Part shown: in pieces, positions 8,158 through 15,584 of the stretch
Layout of the letters: every line of letters begins with the position of its first letter
Position numbering within the stretch: the stretch's first letter is position 1
From: JBFKPQ01 sp041628225
Lineage (GTDB): Bacteria; Actinomycetota; Acidimicrobiia; Spongiisociales; JAENVV01
Length of the DNA: 37,186 nucleotides
Reading direction: 5' to 3'
Assembly (NCBI GenBank): GCA_041628225.1
Contig: JBFKPQ010000008.1
Coordinates: forward strand, 1 to 37,186
The notes under the pieces: model-generated
What the model saw: only the letters and a program-made list of their open reading frames with translations
The model's database searches: none
What the model was told of the DNA's origin: nothing
Program-made: the position numbers and the translations under genes

Positions 8158-9245
8158 AAGTCGTTGCTTTCGTGCTGGGCGTCGTGATCATCGCGGGAAC
8201 GGTGCTTTCGGCCATCCAAACGGTCGTGCTGCCCCGCGCCACGCAGAGCGCACTGTCCGCAACCCTCTTTCGGCTGACGCGTCGCGTGTTTCGGCTGATC
8301 GCTCACGAGCGACGCTCATTCGAGGCACGCGATCGCGTCATGGCCCTCTATGCCCCTGTGTCGATGATGCTTCTTCCGATCGTCTGGGTGGTGCTCGTCA
8401 TGTTGGGCTACGCAGGCATGTTCTGGGCGATCGGCTACGGGTCGTGGTCGGAGGCCTGGTGGGTGAGTGGATCGTCGTTGCTCACGCTGGGGTTCGCGCC
8501 CGTGTCGACGGAACTCGAGCGCGCCTTGGCCTTTTCGGAGGCAACGCTCGGGTTGGGACTCGTCGCCCTCTTGATCACGTTCCTTCCCGCCATGTACTCG
8601 GCGTTCTCGCAGCGCGAACGGATGGTCGCGCTCATGGACGTGCGAGCCGGAACCCCGCCGTCTGCCACCGAGTTTCTCCTGCGGCATCACCGGATCGGCT
8701 GGTGGGACGCGTTACCGACCCGGTGGGCACGGTGGGAGGAGTGGTTCGCAGACCTGCAGGAAACGCACACCTCGTACCCGGCCCTGAACTTTCTCCGGTC
8801 GCCACAACCCGAACTCAACTGGGTCACCGCGGCCGGAACCGTCCTCGACGCGGCGGCGCTCTCGTTGGCGTGCGTCGACGACGACAACGATCCGGCAGCC
8901 GCCCAGATCCTCGTGCGCTCCGGGTTCATCGCGCTTCGCCGCATCGCCGACTTCTTCGGTGTGCCCTACGATCCCGATCCTGACCCGGGCGATCCGATCG
9001 CCATCTCGCGCGCGGAATTCGAGGCCGCCCACGGGGCGCTCGCGGCCGACGGTGTCGCGACCCGAAGCGACCTGGATGCGGCGTGGCGCGACTTCGCGGG
9101 CTGGCGGGTCAACTACGACTCGGTGTTGCTCGGGCTCGCAGAAGTGGTCATGGCTCCCTATGCGCCGTGGACGTCAGACCGGTCCGCGGTGCAGGCACGC
9201 GAGCCGACCGTCACGAGATGGGGTCGTCGCCGATCCGAATCGTGA
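8154..9245 (+). CDS. Ion-channel-like integral membrane protein
   Basis: The 363-residue protein has about three hydrophobic helices (residues 3-25, 64-95 and 126-150) and a soluble C-terminal half of about 200 residues. Between the last two helices lies SGSSLLTLGFAP (105-116), which looks like the pore helix and filter of two-TM potassium channels, but with TLGFA instead of TVGYG. It therefore may be a degenerate or non-potassium channel relative. The GTG at 8154 overlaps the previous stop (GTGA). A much longer in-frame start at 7857 lies inside the upstream gene and was discarded. Its last 35 bp overlap the opposing ATP-grasp gene. Membrane location is clear; function is an inference. Confidence 0.75.
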   Translation: MKVVAFVLGVVIIAGTVLSAIQTVVLPRATQSALSATLFRLTRRVFRLIAHERRSFEARDRVMALYAPVSMMLLPIVWVVLVMLGYAGMFWAIGYGSWSEAWWVSGSSLLTLGFAPVSTELERALAFSEATLGLGLVALLITFLPAMYSAFSQRERMVALMDVRAGTPPSATEFLLRHHRIGWWDALPTRWARWEEWFADLQETHTSYPALNFLRSPQPELNWVTAAGTVLDAAALSLACVDDDNDPAAAQILVRSGFIALRRIADFFGVPYDPDPDPGDPIAISRAEFEAAHGALAADGVATRSDLDAAWRDFAGWRVNYDSVLLGLAEVVMAPYAPWTSDRSAVQAREPTVTRWGRRRSES

Positions 9246-10437
9246 TCGTGTCGAGCGCTCGCCGAAGGGCCGTTTCGACGGCCGACGGGCTTGTTCCGCG
9301 GGCAAACACGAACCCGAGATAGCGGTTCCCCTCCGGAAGAGCCTCGATGCGTTCGCCGACGGGGACGCTCACCTCTACGTCGGTGACCCCGTCGATCGAC
9401 AGGGCTCGGTCGACGCCATCGATGCCTTCCAATCGGCCAGATCTGGCAATGGGGAGCATGAGGACGCCGGAGGCGGCGTCGGTCATGTGGTGCGGTGGCA
9501 GGGGGCGTCCGAGTGCGGCTCGGAGCAGGATCGTCTCCAATGAGGTCCCGAGCAAGCCGAATCGGAGGGCTCGTCCGCACAACCCGCCGATCGAACGAGC
9601 TGCGATCTCGATCAACCGGACGAACGGCCCGTCGATGCGCAGTTCGGCATGCACCGCCCCTTCGACGAGCCCGAGCGCCGCCACAGCCGATCGGACGACG
9701 GCGACCACTTCGTCGAGAACTTCGATGTGGTGCCGGCTGGGGGTCACATAGAACGTCTCCTCGAAGAACGGTCCGTCGAGCGGGTCCGGCTTGTCGAGGA
9801 TCGCCAGAACGTCGAGTTCGCCCTTCCGGAGCACACCTTCCACGACGACTTCGGCGCCGGGAACGAATCGTTCGACGAGCAAGGGTTCGCTTGGGCTCCT
9901 ACCTGCTCGGGCGAGAATGAGGCGGATTCGTTCGACGGCCTGTCTCACGTCCGCTGGTGTGTCGGCTCGAATCACACCGCGGCTCGCCGACAAGGAAAGC
10001 GGTTTCAGCACCACCGGAAACCCCAGCTCCGACGCCAGAGCTGCGACGTCGATGCCGGGTTCGGCCACCTGGAACGGCGGCTGTCGGACCGCACCGCGCA
10101 GCGCCCGCCGCATGGTCGCCTTGTTGCGGGTGGCCGCAACCGCATGGGGCGGGTTGTGCGCAAGCCCCAGTGCTTCGGCAGCGTATGCGGCGGACAGGAC
10201 GCCGGCATCGTCGACGGCAATGATCGCGTCGAATGGCGTGCGGGCGGCACGTTCGATGATCTGGCGCGCGGCTTCAGGGGGATGGTCCAGGTCGGCCAGA
10301 AGGAAGTCGGGCTCGTCGGACAGGAGCTGTCGCCGCTCCGAAACGACCGTGAGGTCGACGCCCAGCCCCACCGCCGCCTCGACGAAATCCCGTGTTCGAT
10401 AGGTGGCGGTGGGGAGAACGACAGCTACCCGCGGCAT
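9211..10437 (-). CDS. ATP-grasp domain carboxylate-amine ligase-like protein
   Basis: The 408-residue protein has an N-terminal Rossmann-like preATP-grasp region (about 1-100, MPRVAVVLPTATYRTRDFVE at the start). The ATP-grasp fold follows, with PVVLKPLSLSASRGV (141-155, ATP-binding Lys), EPLLVERFVPGAEVVVEG (184-201), and HAELRID plus LIEIAARSIGG (263-285, metal- and ATP-binding Glu residues). Relatives include L-amino-acid ligases, carnosine-synthase-like and biotin-carboxylase-like enzymes that join a carboxylate to an amine through an acyl phosphate. The substrate cannot be read from the sequence. The ATG at 10437 starts right before the first beta strand. A GTG three bases upstream is possible. 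No partner gene is adjacent on the same strand. Confidence 0.85.
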   Translation of the reverse strand: MPRVAVVLPTATYRTRDFVEAAVGLGVDLTVVSERRQLLSDEPDFLLADLDHPPEAARQIIERAARTPFDAIIAVDDAGVLSAAYAAEALGLAHNPPHAVAATRNKATMRRALRGAVRQPPFQVAEPGIDVAALASELGFPVVLKPLSLSASRGVIRADTPADVRQAVERIRLILARAGRSPSEPLLVERFVPGAEVVVEGVLRKGELDVLAILDKPDPLDGPFFEETFYVTPSRHHIEVLDEVVAVVRSAVAALGLVEGAVHAELRIDGPFVRLIEIAARSIGGLCGRALRFGLLGTSLETILLRAALGRPLPPHHMTDAASGVLMLPIARSGRLEGIDGVDRALSIDGVTDVEVSVPVGERIEALPEGNRYLGFVFARGTSPSAVETALRRALDTITIRIGDDPIS

Positions 10438-10455
10438 CACACCATGATCGTCCGG

Positions 10456-10486
10456 TTGCCACGGAAACGACGAATCGCGGTACCAT
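10456..10486 (+). promoter_or_regulatory. Promoter of the Nfu-type gene
   Basis: A TTGCCA box (10456-10461) and a TACCAT box (10481-10486) are separated by 19 nt, a little wide for a standard promoter. The -10 box ends 8 nt before the ATG at 10495, so the transcript would have almost no leader. Confidence 0.5.
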
Positions 10487-10494
10487 CGACCCCT

Positions 10495-11127
10495 ATGACC
10501 AACGAACCCGTTCTCGACATCACCGCCGAAGCCATCGAGAAGATCATCGCGATTCGCGACGGTGAGCCCTCCGACGGCGAAATGGCCCTCTTCATCGAGA
10601 TCACGGGCATCCGAGGTCCCGAGTTCGTGTACGAGCTGAGCTTCATGCCGGTCGATGACGCCCAAGAGACCGACCATCTGGCGCGTTATGGCGATCTCGC
10701 CGTGTTGGTTCCGGCCAAGGACGTCGAGAAATTCGCCGGAGCGACCCTGTCGATGGGCTCAGATCCCAGCAACCCGGCGTTGTCGATCAACAACCCGAAC
10801 ACGCCGGCTTCTCCCATGGCAGCGGGTGCTGAGATCCCGGGACATCTGGAGGGCCCACTCGCCGACAAGGTGCAGCAGGTCCTCGAGCGCCACGTCAACC
10901 CCTCGATCGCCGGCCACGGCGGCGCAGCTCGCCTGGTGTCCGTTGACGAAGGAGTCGCCTATTTGCAGCTCATGGGTGGTTGTCAGGGATGCGGCATGGC
11001 CAACGTAACGCTCAAGCAAGGCATCGAGCGGATTCTCAAGGACGCCATTCCCGAGTTGGTGGCGGTCGAGGACGTCACCGACCACGCCTCGGGGGACAAC
11101 CCCTACTACCAGTCGGCCAAGAAGTAG
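10495..11127 (+). CDS. Nfu-type iron-sulfur cluster carrier (A-type-like domain plus NifU domain)
   Basis: The 210-residue protein has two parts. Residues 1-90 resemble a HesB/IscA (A-type) fold but contain no cysteine, as in the degenerate N-domain of NfuA. Residues 118-195 are a NifU C-terminal domain with GGCQGCGMANVTLKQGIE, in which Cys163 and Cys166 (CxxC) would hold a bridging 4Fe-4S cluster in a dimer. A loose linker rich in Asn, Pro and Ala joins them. The role is delivery of assembled clusters to apoproteins in the cytosol. It stands alone, with no suf or isc genes in the window. The stop is 1 bp from the opposing stop at 11129. Confidence 0.92.
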   Translation: MTNEPVLDITAEAIEKIIAIRDGEPSDGEMALFIEITGIRGPEFVYELSFMPVDDAQETDHLARYGDLAVLVPAKDVEKFAGATLSMGSDPSNPALSINNPNTPASPMAAGAEIPGHLEGPLADKVQQVLERHVNPSIAGHGGAARLVSVDEGVAYLQLMGGCQGCGMANVTLKQGIERILKDAIPELVAVEDVTDHASGDNPYYQSAKK

Positions 11128-11128
11128 G

Positions 11129-11560
11129 TCAGCGCGTTTCGATCTTCAAGATCAGGTCGCGGTTCGCCCACACGAGTCCGCCTTGGGATTCCAGCCGCAA
11201 CCACGGTTCATGGATCGCGTCGGAGATTCGGTCGTGTCCTTCTTCGATGAGAAGCTGGCCGTCGAACTTGTGGCCACCCCAGGTGGCGAGCGTGGCGAAC
11301 ACTTGGCTGTAGAAGCCGGGCGGCTTGGCACCGGCGACCGTTCGAACGGCGGAGATGCCGCGCTTCCCCACGAGCTGGAACTTGTCCGCGTGGAGCTTGA
11401 ACCGGAGCATCGGCGAATCGTCCATGAGGTGTTCCCCGACCGTCTCGGGGCCCGAGTGCCGAGCTGATTGGGACGCCAGGAAGATCGTGCCCGACTGCAC
11501 GGTGCCATCGACGAGGTAGATGGTGGCCGGAATCGGTTGTTTCTTGACGTGCTTGTCCAT
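11129..11560 (-). CDS. Conserved hypothetical protein, paralogue A in the pilT cluster
   Basis: The 143-residue soluble protein has no signal peptide and is predicted to be rich in beta strands. It shares a clear pattern with the gene upstream: [FI]YL..[GS]TV..GT[IV]FLA followed by HSG..T[VL]G[ED].L, and near the C-terminus GGHKFDG then DR[IL]SD and LES..G..W. I do not recognise a characterised family. The pattern recalls short DUF6812-like beta-rich proteins, but this is a guess. The ATG at 11560 is preferred over a GTG at 11569 because a TAACGT hexamer lies 7 nt before it. It lies 15 bp after its paralogue and 3' of pilT, which suggests a pilus or motility connection. Confidence 0.75.
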   Translation of the reverse strand: MDKHVKKQPIPATIYLVDGTVQSGTIFLASQSARHSGPETVGEHLMDDSPMLRFKLHADKFQLVGKRGISAVRTVAGAKPPGFYSQVFATLATWGGHKFDGQLLIEEGHDRISDAIHEPWLRLESQGGLVWANRDLILKIETR

Positions 11561-11567
11561 TGCTGGC

Positions 11568-11573
11568 ACGTTA
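11568..11573 (-). promoter_or_regulatory. -10 element of paralogue A
   Basis: TAACGT on the minus strand ends 7 nt before the ATG at 11560, inside the 15-bp gap after paralogue B. The gene may therefore be transcribed both from here and by read-through. Confidence 0.45.
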
Positions 11574-11575
11574 GC

Positions 11576-12025
11576 TCACGCCCGCGGTCGCGCCGTGACG
11601 ATGTGTTGCTTCGAGATCCAGGCCACACCCGAGGGGCTTTCGAGCGGGATCCAACCCGAGGTCGAGTTCACCACGTCGGACAGACGGTCGCCGGCCCCTT
11701 GGTCGAGGAGGAAGGCCCCGTCGAAGCGATGGCCGCCCGAGGCGTGGATCTGGACGGGAACGTTGACGACGAGTTGGGGGAGGGCCGCGTCGCGGTGGGC
11801 GACTTCGGCGGCCACGACCGAGGCCAGGCCGACGAGCACGAACTGGCCTTGCTGGTCGATGACCGGGATCATGGCTTCGCTGTCGCGCAGGAGGTCGCCG
11901 AGCGTCTGTCGTCCTGAGTGGTGGGCCGCGTACTCGGCGAGGAAGACGGTCCCGCGCAGCACGGTGCTGTTGGTCAGGTAGAAGGCCGCGGCGGTCTGAT
12001 CCTTGGCGACGCGCAGCTCGTTCAT
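11576..12025 (-). CDS. Conserved hypothetical protein, paralogue B in the pilT cluster
   Basis: The 149-residue protein is homologous to its downstream neighbour. AFYLTNSTVLRGTVFLAEYA with HSGRQTLGDLL near the N-terminus aligns with TIYLVDGTVQSGTIFLASQS with HSGPETVGEHL, and GGHRFDGAFLL aligns with GGHKFDGQLLI. The two are clearly diverged, so the duplication is not recent. No membrane segment or signal is visible. The start codon overlaps the pilT stop as ATGA, a strong sign of translational coupling with pilT. The function is unknown; from position alone a role in pilus retraction, its regulation or polarity is a reasonable inference. Confidence 0.78.
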   Translation of the reverse strand: MNELRVAKDQTAAAFYLTNSTVLRGTVFLAEYAAHHSGRQTLGDLLRDSEAMIPVIDQQGQFVLVGLASVVAAEVAHRDAALPQLVVNVPVQIHASGGHRFDGAFLLDQGAGDRLSDVVNSTSGWIPLESPSGVAWISKQHIVTARPRA

Positions 12026-13098
12026 TGTCGGGCGGGATGGTCGGGAGGCAAGAACGGCATGACGACCTCGCGGTTGATCGCCCGGTCGAACGCCGTGCTC
12101 GGGTCGATGCGTTTCTGGTTCAGCAGTTCGACGATGGCGTGGTCGAGGGTCTGCATGCCGTCGCCCCGACCGGTCTGCATCGCCGACGGGATCTGGAACG
12201 TCTTGCCCTCCCGAACGAGGTTCGAAATGGCCGGAGTGCAGATCATGATCTCGAGCGCTGCCACGCGCCCGGGCTCGTCGATGGTACGGAACAGCGTTTG
12301 GGCGACGACCGCCTTCAGGCTGTCGGCCAGGGTCGACCGGATCTGGGGCTGTTCGTCGGCGGGGAACACCTCGATCATCCGGTCGACGGTCTTGGCGGCG
12401 TTGTTCGTGTGGAGCGTCCCGAACACGAGGTGTCCCGTGGCGGCGGCCTCGATCGCCAGCCGGATCGTCTCGGTGTCCCGCATCTCGCCGACCAGGATGA
12501 TGTCCGGGTCCTCGCGCAGGGCGGCCCGCAGCGCACTGGCGAACGACTCCGTGTGGGTTCCGACCTCGCGATGGTTCACCAAGGCCATCTGGCTGCGGTG
12601 CACGAACTCGACCGGGTCCTCGATCGTCAGGATGTGATCGTTGCGAGACTTGTTGGCCTGGTCGATGATGGCGGCGAGGGTCGTCGACTTCCCCGACCCC
12701 GTAGGGCCGGTCACGAGCACGAGACCTTTGTGGAGTGTGGCGAGGTTCTTGACCACGTCGGGGAGCTTCAGTTGTTCGCAGGTCATGATCTCCGATGGGA
12801 TCAACCGGAACACGGCACCGGCGCCATTCTTCTGGACGAAGAGGTTCGAGCGGAACCGCGCCACCCCGGGTACGTCATAACCGAAGTCGACGTCTCCGCG
12901 AGCTTCGAACGTACGCCAGTGCTCTTCTGGCGTGATCTCTCGCAACAGCGCGCGGACGGTTTGATCGTTGAACGGATCCGCCTTGATGCGGATCAGTTCG
13001 CCATGGACGCGCATGATCGGCGCATTTCCTGCCACGAGATGCAGGTCGGAACCGCCCTGCTGGTGGAGGGCGCGGAACAGTGCATCCAGCTTGGGCAT
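12022..13098 (-). CDS. pilT: Type IV pilus retraction ATPase PilT
   Basis: The 358-residue secretion-type ATPase matches PilT in length and motifs. The N-terminal domain contains GGSDLHLVAGNAPIMRVHGE (15-34), typical of PilT/GspE. GPTGSGKST (131-139) is Walker A, ILTIEDPVEF (156-165) holds the Asp box, the ILVGEMRD segment (201-208) is Walker B, and GTLHTNNAA (227-235) is the His box. Near the C-terminus AISNLVREGKTFQI resembles the AIRNLIRE motif needed for retraction. The ATG at 13098 has an AAGGA Shine-Dalgarno 5 nt upstream; earlier in-frame codons encode low-complexity basic sequence. No pilB, pilC or pilin genes lie in the window. Confidence 0.95.
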   Translation of the reverse strand: MPKLDALFRALHQQGGSDLHLVAGNAPIMRVHGELIRIKADPFNDQTVRALLREITPEEHWRTFEARGDVDFGYDVPGVARFRSNLFVQKNGAGAVFRLIPSEIMTCEQLKLPDVVKNLATLHKGLVLVTGPTGSGKSTTLAAIIDQANKSRNDHILTIEDPVEFVHRSQMALVNHREVGTHTESFASALRAALREDPDIILVGEMRDTETIRLAIEAAATGHLVFGTLHTNNAAKTVDRMIEVFPADEQPQIRSTLADSLKAVVAQTLFRTIDEPGRVAALEIMICTPAISNLVREGKTFQIPSAMQTGRGDGMQTLDHAIVELLNQKRIDPSTAFDRAINREVVMPFLPPDHPARQ

Positions 13099-13169
13099 AC
13101 GTTCCTTCGTCGTTCGGGGGACAGACTGGCTATCGGCTGCTGTGTGCCGGTTCTTGAGATCTCCCTGGG

Positions 13170-13175
13170 TAGCGT
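13170..13175 (+). promoter_or_regulatory. -10 element of the CPA1 antiporter gene
   Basis: TAGCGT ends 6 nt before the ATG at 13182. Confidence 0.5.
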
Positions 13176-13181
13176 CGGGGT

Positions 13182-14417
13182 ATGACGGGTGTGATCGTCT
13201 TGACCGTGTTCGTCGTCGCCTACGCCCTGGTGGCGGGTCGAGTCGAGCGCAGTCCCGTCCCACCGCCGATGGTCTTCGTCGGGGCGGGAGCGTTGGCCGG
13301 GGTGCTCAGCGCTCCGGTTGAAGTGGCGACCACAGCCCTGCTTCCCTTGCTGGAGGTGACCCTCGTCTTGATCCTCTTCTCGGATGCGGCGCGGGTGGAT
13401 CTCACGGCGTTGCGAAGACGGTTCCGGATGCCGATGCGCCTTCTGCTGGTCGGCTTGCCGTTGACGGTGGCGATCGGTTTCGTCACCGGTCTCGTCGTCC
13501 TGCCGTCGCTCGGATTGGCAGGAGCGCTGCTGGCGTCTGTCATGCTCGCGCCAACCGATGCGGCGCTCGGTGAGGCCGTTGTCGAGAACCCCGCGGTACC
13601 TGCACATGTGCGGCAGGCGGCGAAGGTCGAGTCCGGACTCAACGATGGTCTCGTGGTCCCGATGCTGGCCGCCGCCACCGTGTTCGCTTCGATGGAAGAG
13701 GGCGGTGAGGGTGTCGTGGACTGGTTGGTGGCGGCAGCCGTCGAGGTGGGCGTGGGCACAGCATTCGGCGGAACCGTCGGCTGGATCGGCGCCTGGGCAT
13801 TCCGGCGGGCGTCGCAGGCGTCGTGGACGACGCCTCGATTCCGCAAGATCGGTGCGGCGGCACTGGCCCTGCTCGCCTTCCTCGGAGCCGACGCGCTGGG
13901 CGCTTCGGGGTTCCTGGCGGCATTCGTGGCCGGAGGAGTGTTCGGACACCGGGCGCGTGACCTGTGCGGTGAGCTCCTCGAGTTCGCCGACACCGAAGGC
14001 CGGTTGCTGGCGCTGGTGTCGTTCTTCTTGTTCGGAGTGGCCGCGGTTCCGTCCGCGTGGCGGGCCATCTCGCCCCGGGTCGTCGTCTACGCCATCTTGT
14101 CGCTGACCGTCGTCCGCATGGTTCCGGTCGCACTGGCCTTGGCCGGCCGGCGCTACCGCCTCATCACGATGGGCTATCTGGGTTGGTTCGGTCCGCGCGG
14201 GATCGCTTCGATCGTCTTCCTCGTCGCGGTGCGCGAGCAGCTCGGCGACATTCCCGTCCTGTCACAGACCGTCACCATCACGGTGATGCTCAGCATCGTC
14301 CTGCACGGTCTGTCGGCGAAACCGTTGTCGGAACGATACGGACGGGCGATGGGCGGCCTCGGTGCCGGCGCACCCGAGGCGGCGGGTGGACCCGAGGTCT
14401 GGCAGTCGAGCCGGTAG
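13182..14417 (+). CDS. CPA1-family sodium/proton antiporter
   Basis: The 411-residue protein consists of about 11-12 hydrophobic helices. APTDAA (123-128) and ESGLNDG (150-156) are the two hallmark motifs of CPA1 exchangers; Asn154-Asp155 is the ND pair that binds sodium and protons in electroneutral NhaP-type carriers. A Gly-rich tail of about 25 residues follows the last helix, and no cytosolic regulatory domain is present. The likely role is pH and sodium homeostasis at the plasma membrane. It diverges from pilT with 83 bp between starts. A small GC hairpin (GCCC-GGC-GGGC) directly at the stop codon, near 14417, is too short to call a terminator. Confidence 0.92.
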   Translation: MTGVIVLTVFVVAYALVAGRVERSPVPPPMVFVGAGALAGVLSAPVEVATTALLPLLEVTLVLILFSDAARVDLTALRRRFRMPMRLLLVGLPLTVAIGFVTGLVVLPSLGLAGALLASVMLAPTDAALGEAVVENPAVPAHVRQAAKVESGLNDGLVVPMLAAATVFASMEEGGEGVVDWLVAAAVEVGVGTAFGGTVGWIGAWAFRRASQASWTTPRFRKIGAAALALLAFLGADALGASGFLAAFVAGGVFGHRARDLCGELLEFADTEGRLLALVSFFLFGVAAVPSAWRAISPRVVVYAILSLTVVRMVPVALALAGRRYRLITMGYLGWFGPRGIASIVFLVAVREQLGDIPVLSQTVTITVMLSIVLHGLSAKPLSERYGRAMGGLGAGAPEAAGGPEVWQSSR

Positions 14418-14464
14418 CCCGGCGGGCCTGCTATCAATCAGATCAGGAACGACAACGAGGAGTC

Positions 14465-15541
14465 ATGGGCGGTATTCGTCTCGGGCGCATGTTCGGAATC
14501 CCGGTCAACGCCGGCGTCTCCTGGCTGTTCATCGTGATCCTGATCGCTACGGCCTTGCAGCAGACCTTCGTGCAGGGAGGAGCGGCACCCACCCCGGCCG
14601 CCATCGCCGGCATGGGAGGTGCGTTGCTGTTCTTCGCGAGCGTCCTCGCGCACGAACTCAGCCACTCCGTGGTGGCCGTGCGTCGCGGCATCCCGGTGCG
14701 CCAGATCAGGTTGTTCATCTTCGGCGGTGTGTCGGAGTTGGAGCACGAGGCGACGCGTCCCGCCGATGAGTTCTCCATCACCATTGCCGGCCCGCTGTCG
14801 TCGCTCGTGCTGGCGGGCGTCTTCTGGGGTGGAGCGCAATGGACGTCCGGTCTCTTGGCGGCGGTGCTGGGCTGGCTGGCCGCCGTCAATCTGATGCTGG
14901 CGCTCTTCAACCTCCTGCCGGGCTTCCCCCTCGATGGCGGCCGGGTGTTGCGCGCCGCGCTGTGGCGACGATCGGGAGATCGCGCCCGAGCCACCCGGAC
15001 CGCGGCGCGTGTCGGCCAAGCGATCGCCGGGCTGATGGTGGCCGGTGGGCTCCTCGCCAGCACCCAGGTGGGGTTCGACGGCATCTGGTTGGCGATGATC
15101 GGATGGTTTCTCTATACGGCCGCCGGGGTCGCCGACCGCGAGTCCGTTCTCGACCCGCGGTTGCGCGGCGTTCCGGTGCGCAAGGTCATGCGTCCGATCG
15201 TCGGGTATGTCTCTCCGGCCCTGCCCTTGGGCGACGTCCGGAGTCCGCTCTCCGAGGTGACGCCGGTCGCATCGCCGTGGGGCGAACCGGTGGGTGTGTT
15301 GTTGCGGACCGACGCCGAGTCTGTACCGGTTGAGGATCGGCCGTGGAGGAGGGTTGGCGACGTGATGCGCCGGCTTCGCCCCGGCGAACTCGTCGATGCC
15401 TCGATGATGGTCGACGCCATGCTGGCGGGGTTGGGGGGCTCGCGCCCGTTTCATGTCGTGGTGACGGAAGGCGGCGAACCGGTCGGCGTCGTGACCAGCG
15501 ACATTCTCGACGCGGCGGTAGCTGCCCAGACCACGGCATGA
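14465..15541 (+). CDS. M50-family site-2 protease with C-terminal CBS region
   Basis: The 358-residue membrane metalloprotease has HELSH (63-67, zinc-binding His63 and His67, catalytic Glu64) and NLLPGFPLDGGR (149-160, third zinc ligand Asp157). These lie within about six hydrophobic segments in residues 1-215. The remainder (about 235-355) looks like a CBS pair; only the second half, ending EGGEPVGVVTSDILDA, is well preserved. This architecture matches Rip3-like actinobacterial site-2 proteases, which cut membrane-bound regulators and can sense nucleotides through CBS domains. The ATG at 14465 has a GAGGAG Shine-Dalgarno 3 nt upstream, unlike most single genes here, so this one has a true leader. 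Confidence 0.93.
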   Translation: MGGIRLGRMFGIPVNAGVSWLFIVILIATALQQTFVQGGAAPTPAAIAGMGGALLFFASVLAHELSHSVVAVRRGIPVRQIRLFIFGGVSELEHEATRPADEFSITIAGPLSSLVLAGVFWGGAQWTSGLLAAVLGWLAAVNLMLALFNLLPGFPLDGGRVLRAALWRRSGDRARATRTAARVGQAIAGLMVAGGLLASTQVGFDGIWLAMIGWFLYTAAGVADRESVLDPRLRGVPVRKVMRPIVGYVSPALPLGDVRSPLSEVTPVASPWGEPVGVLLRTDAESVPVEDRPWRRVGDVMRRLRPGELVDASMMVDAMLAGLGGSRPFHVVVTEGGEPVGVVTSDILDAAVAAQTTA

Positions 15542-15549
15542 CCGCCCGG

Positions 15550-15580
15550 TAATCTGCCCGATCGCGGAACTATTGGGGGA
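15550..15580 (+). promoter_or_regulatory. Promoter and Shine-Dalgarno of the MoxR/VWA operon
   Basis: TAATCT (15550-15555) is a good -10 box. GGGGGA (15575-15580) is a Shine-Dalgarno 4 nt before the GTG at 15585. If both are used the leader is about 20 nt. No clear -35 box is seen. Confidence 0.45.
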
Positions 15581-15584
15581 CCCA

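Noticed and set aside
10435..10449. A -10 box for the ATP-grasp gene (GATCAT, 6 nt before the ATG)
   Set aside because: The first T of TANNNT is G; the spacing matches but the sequence is too weak to list as a feature.
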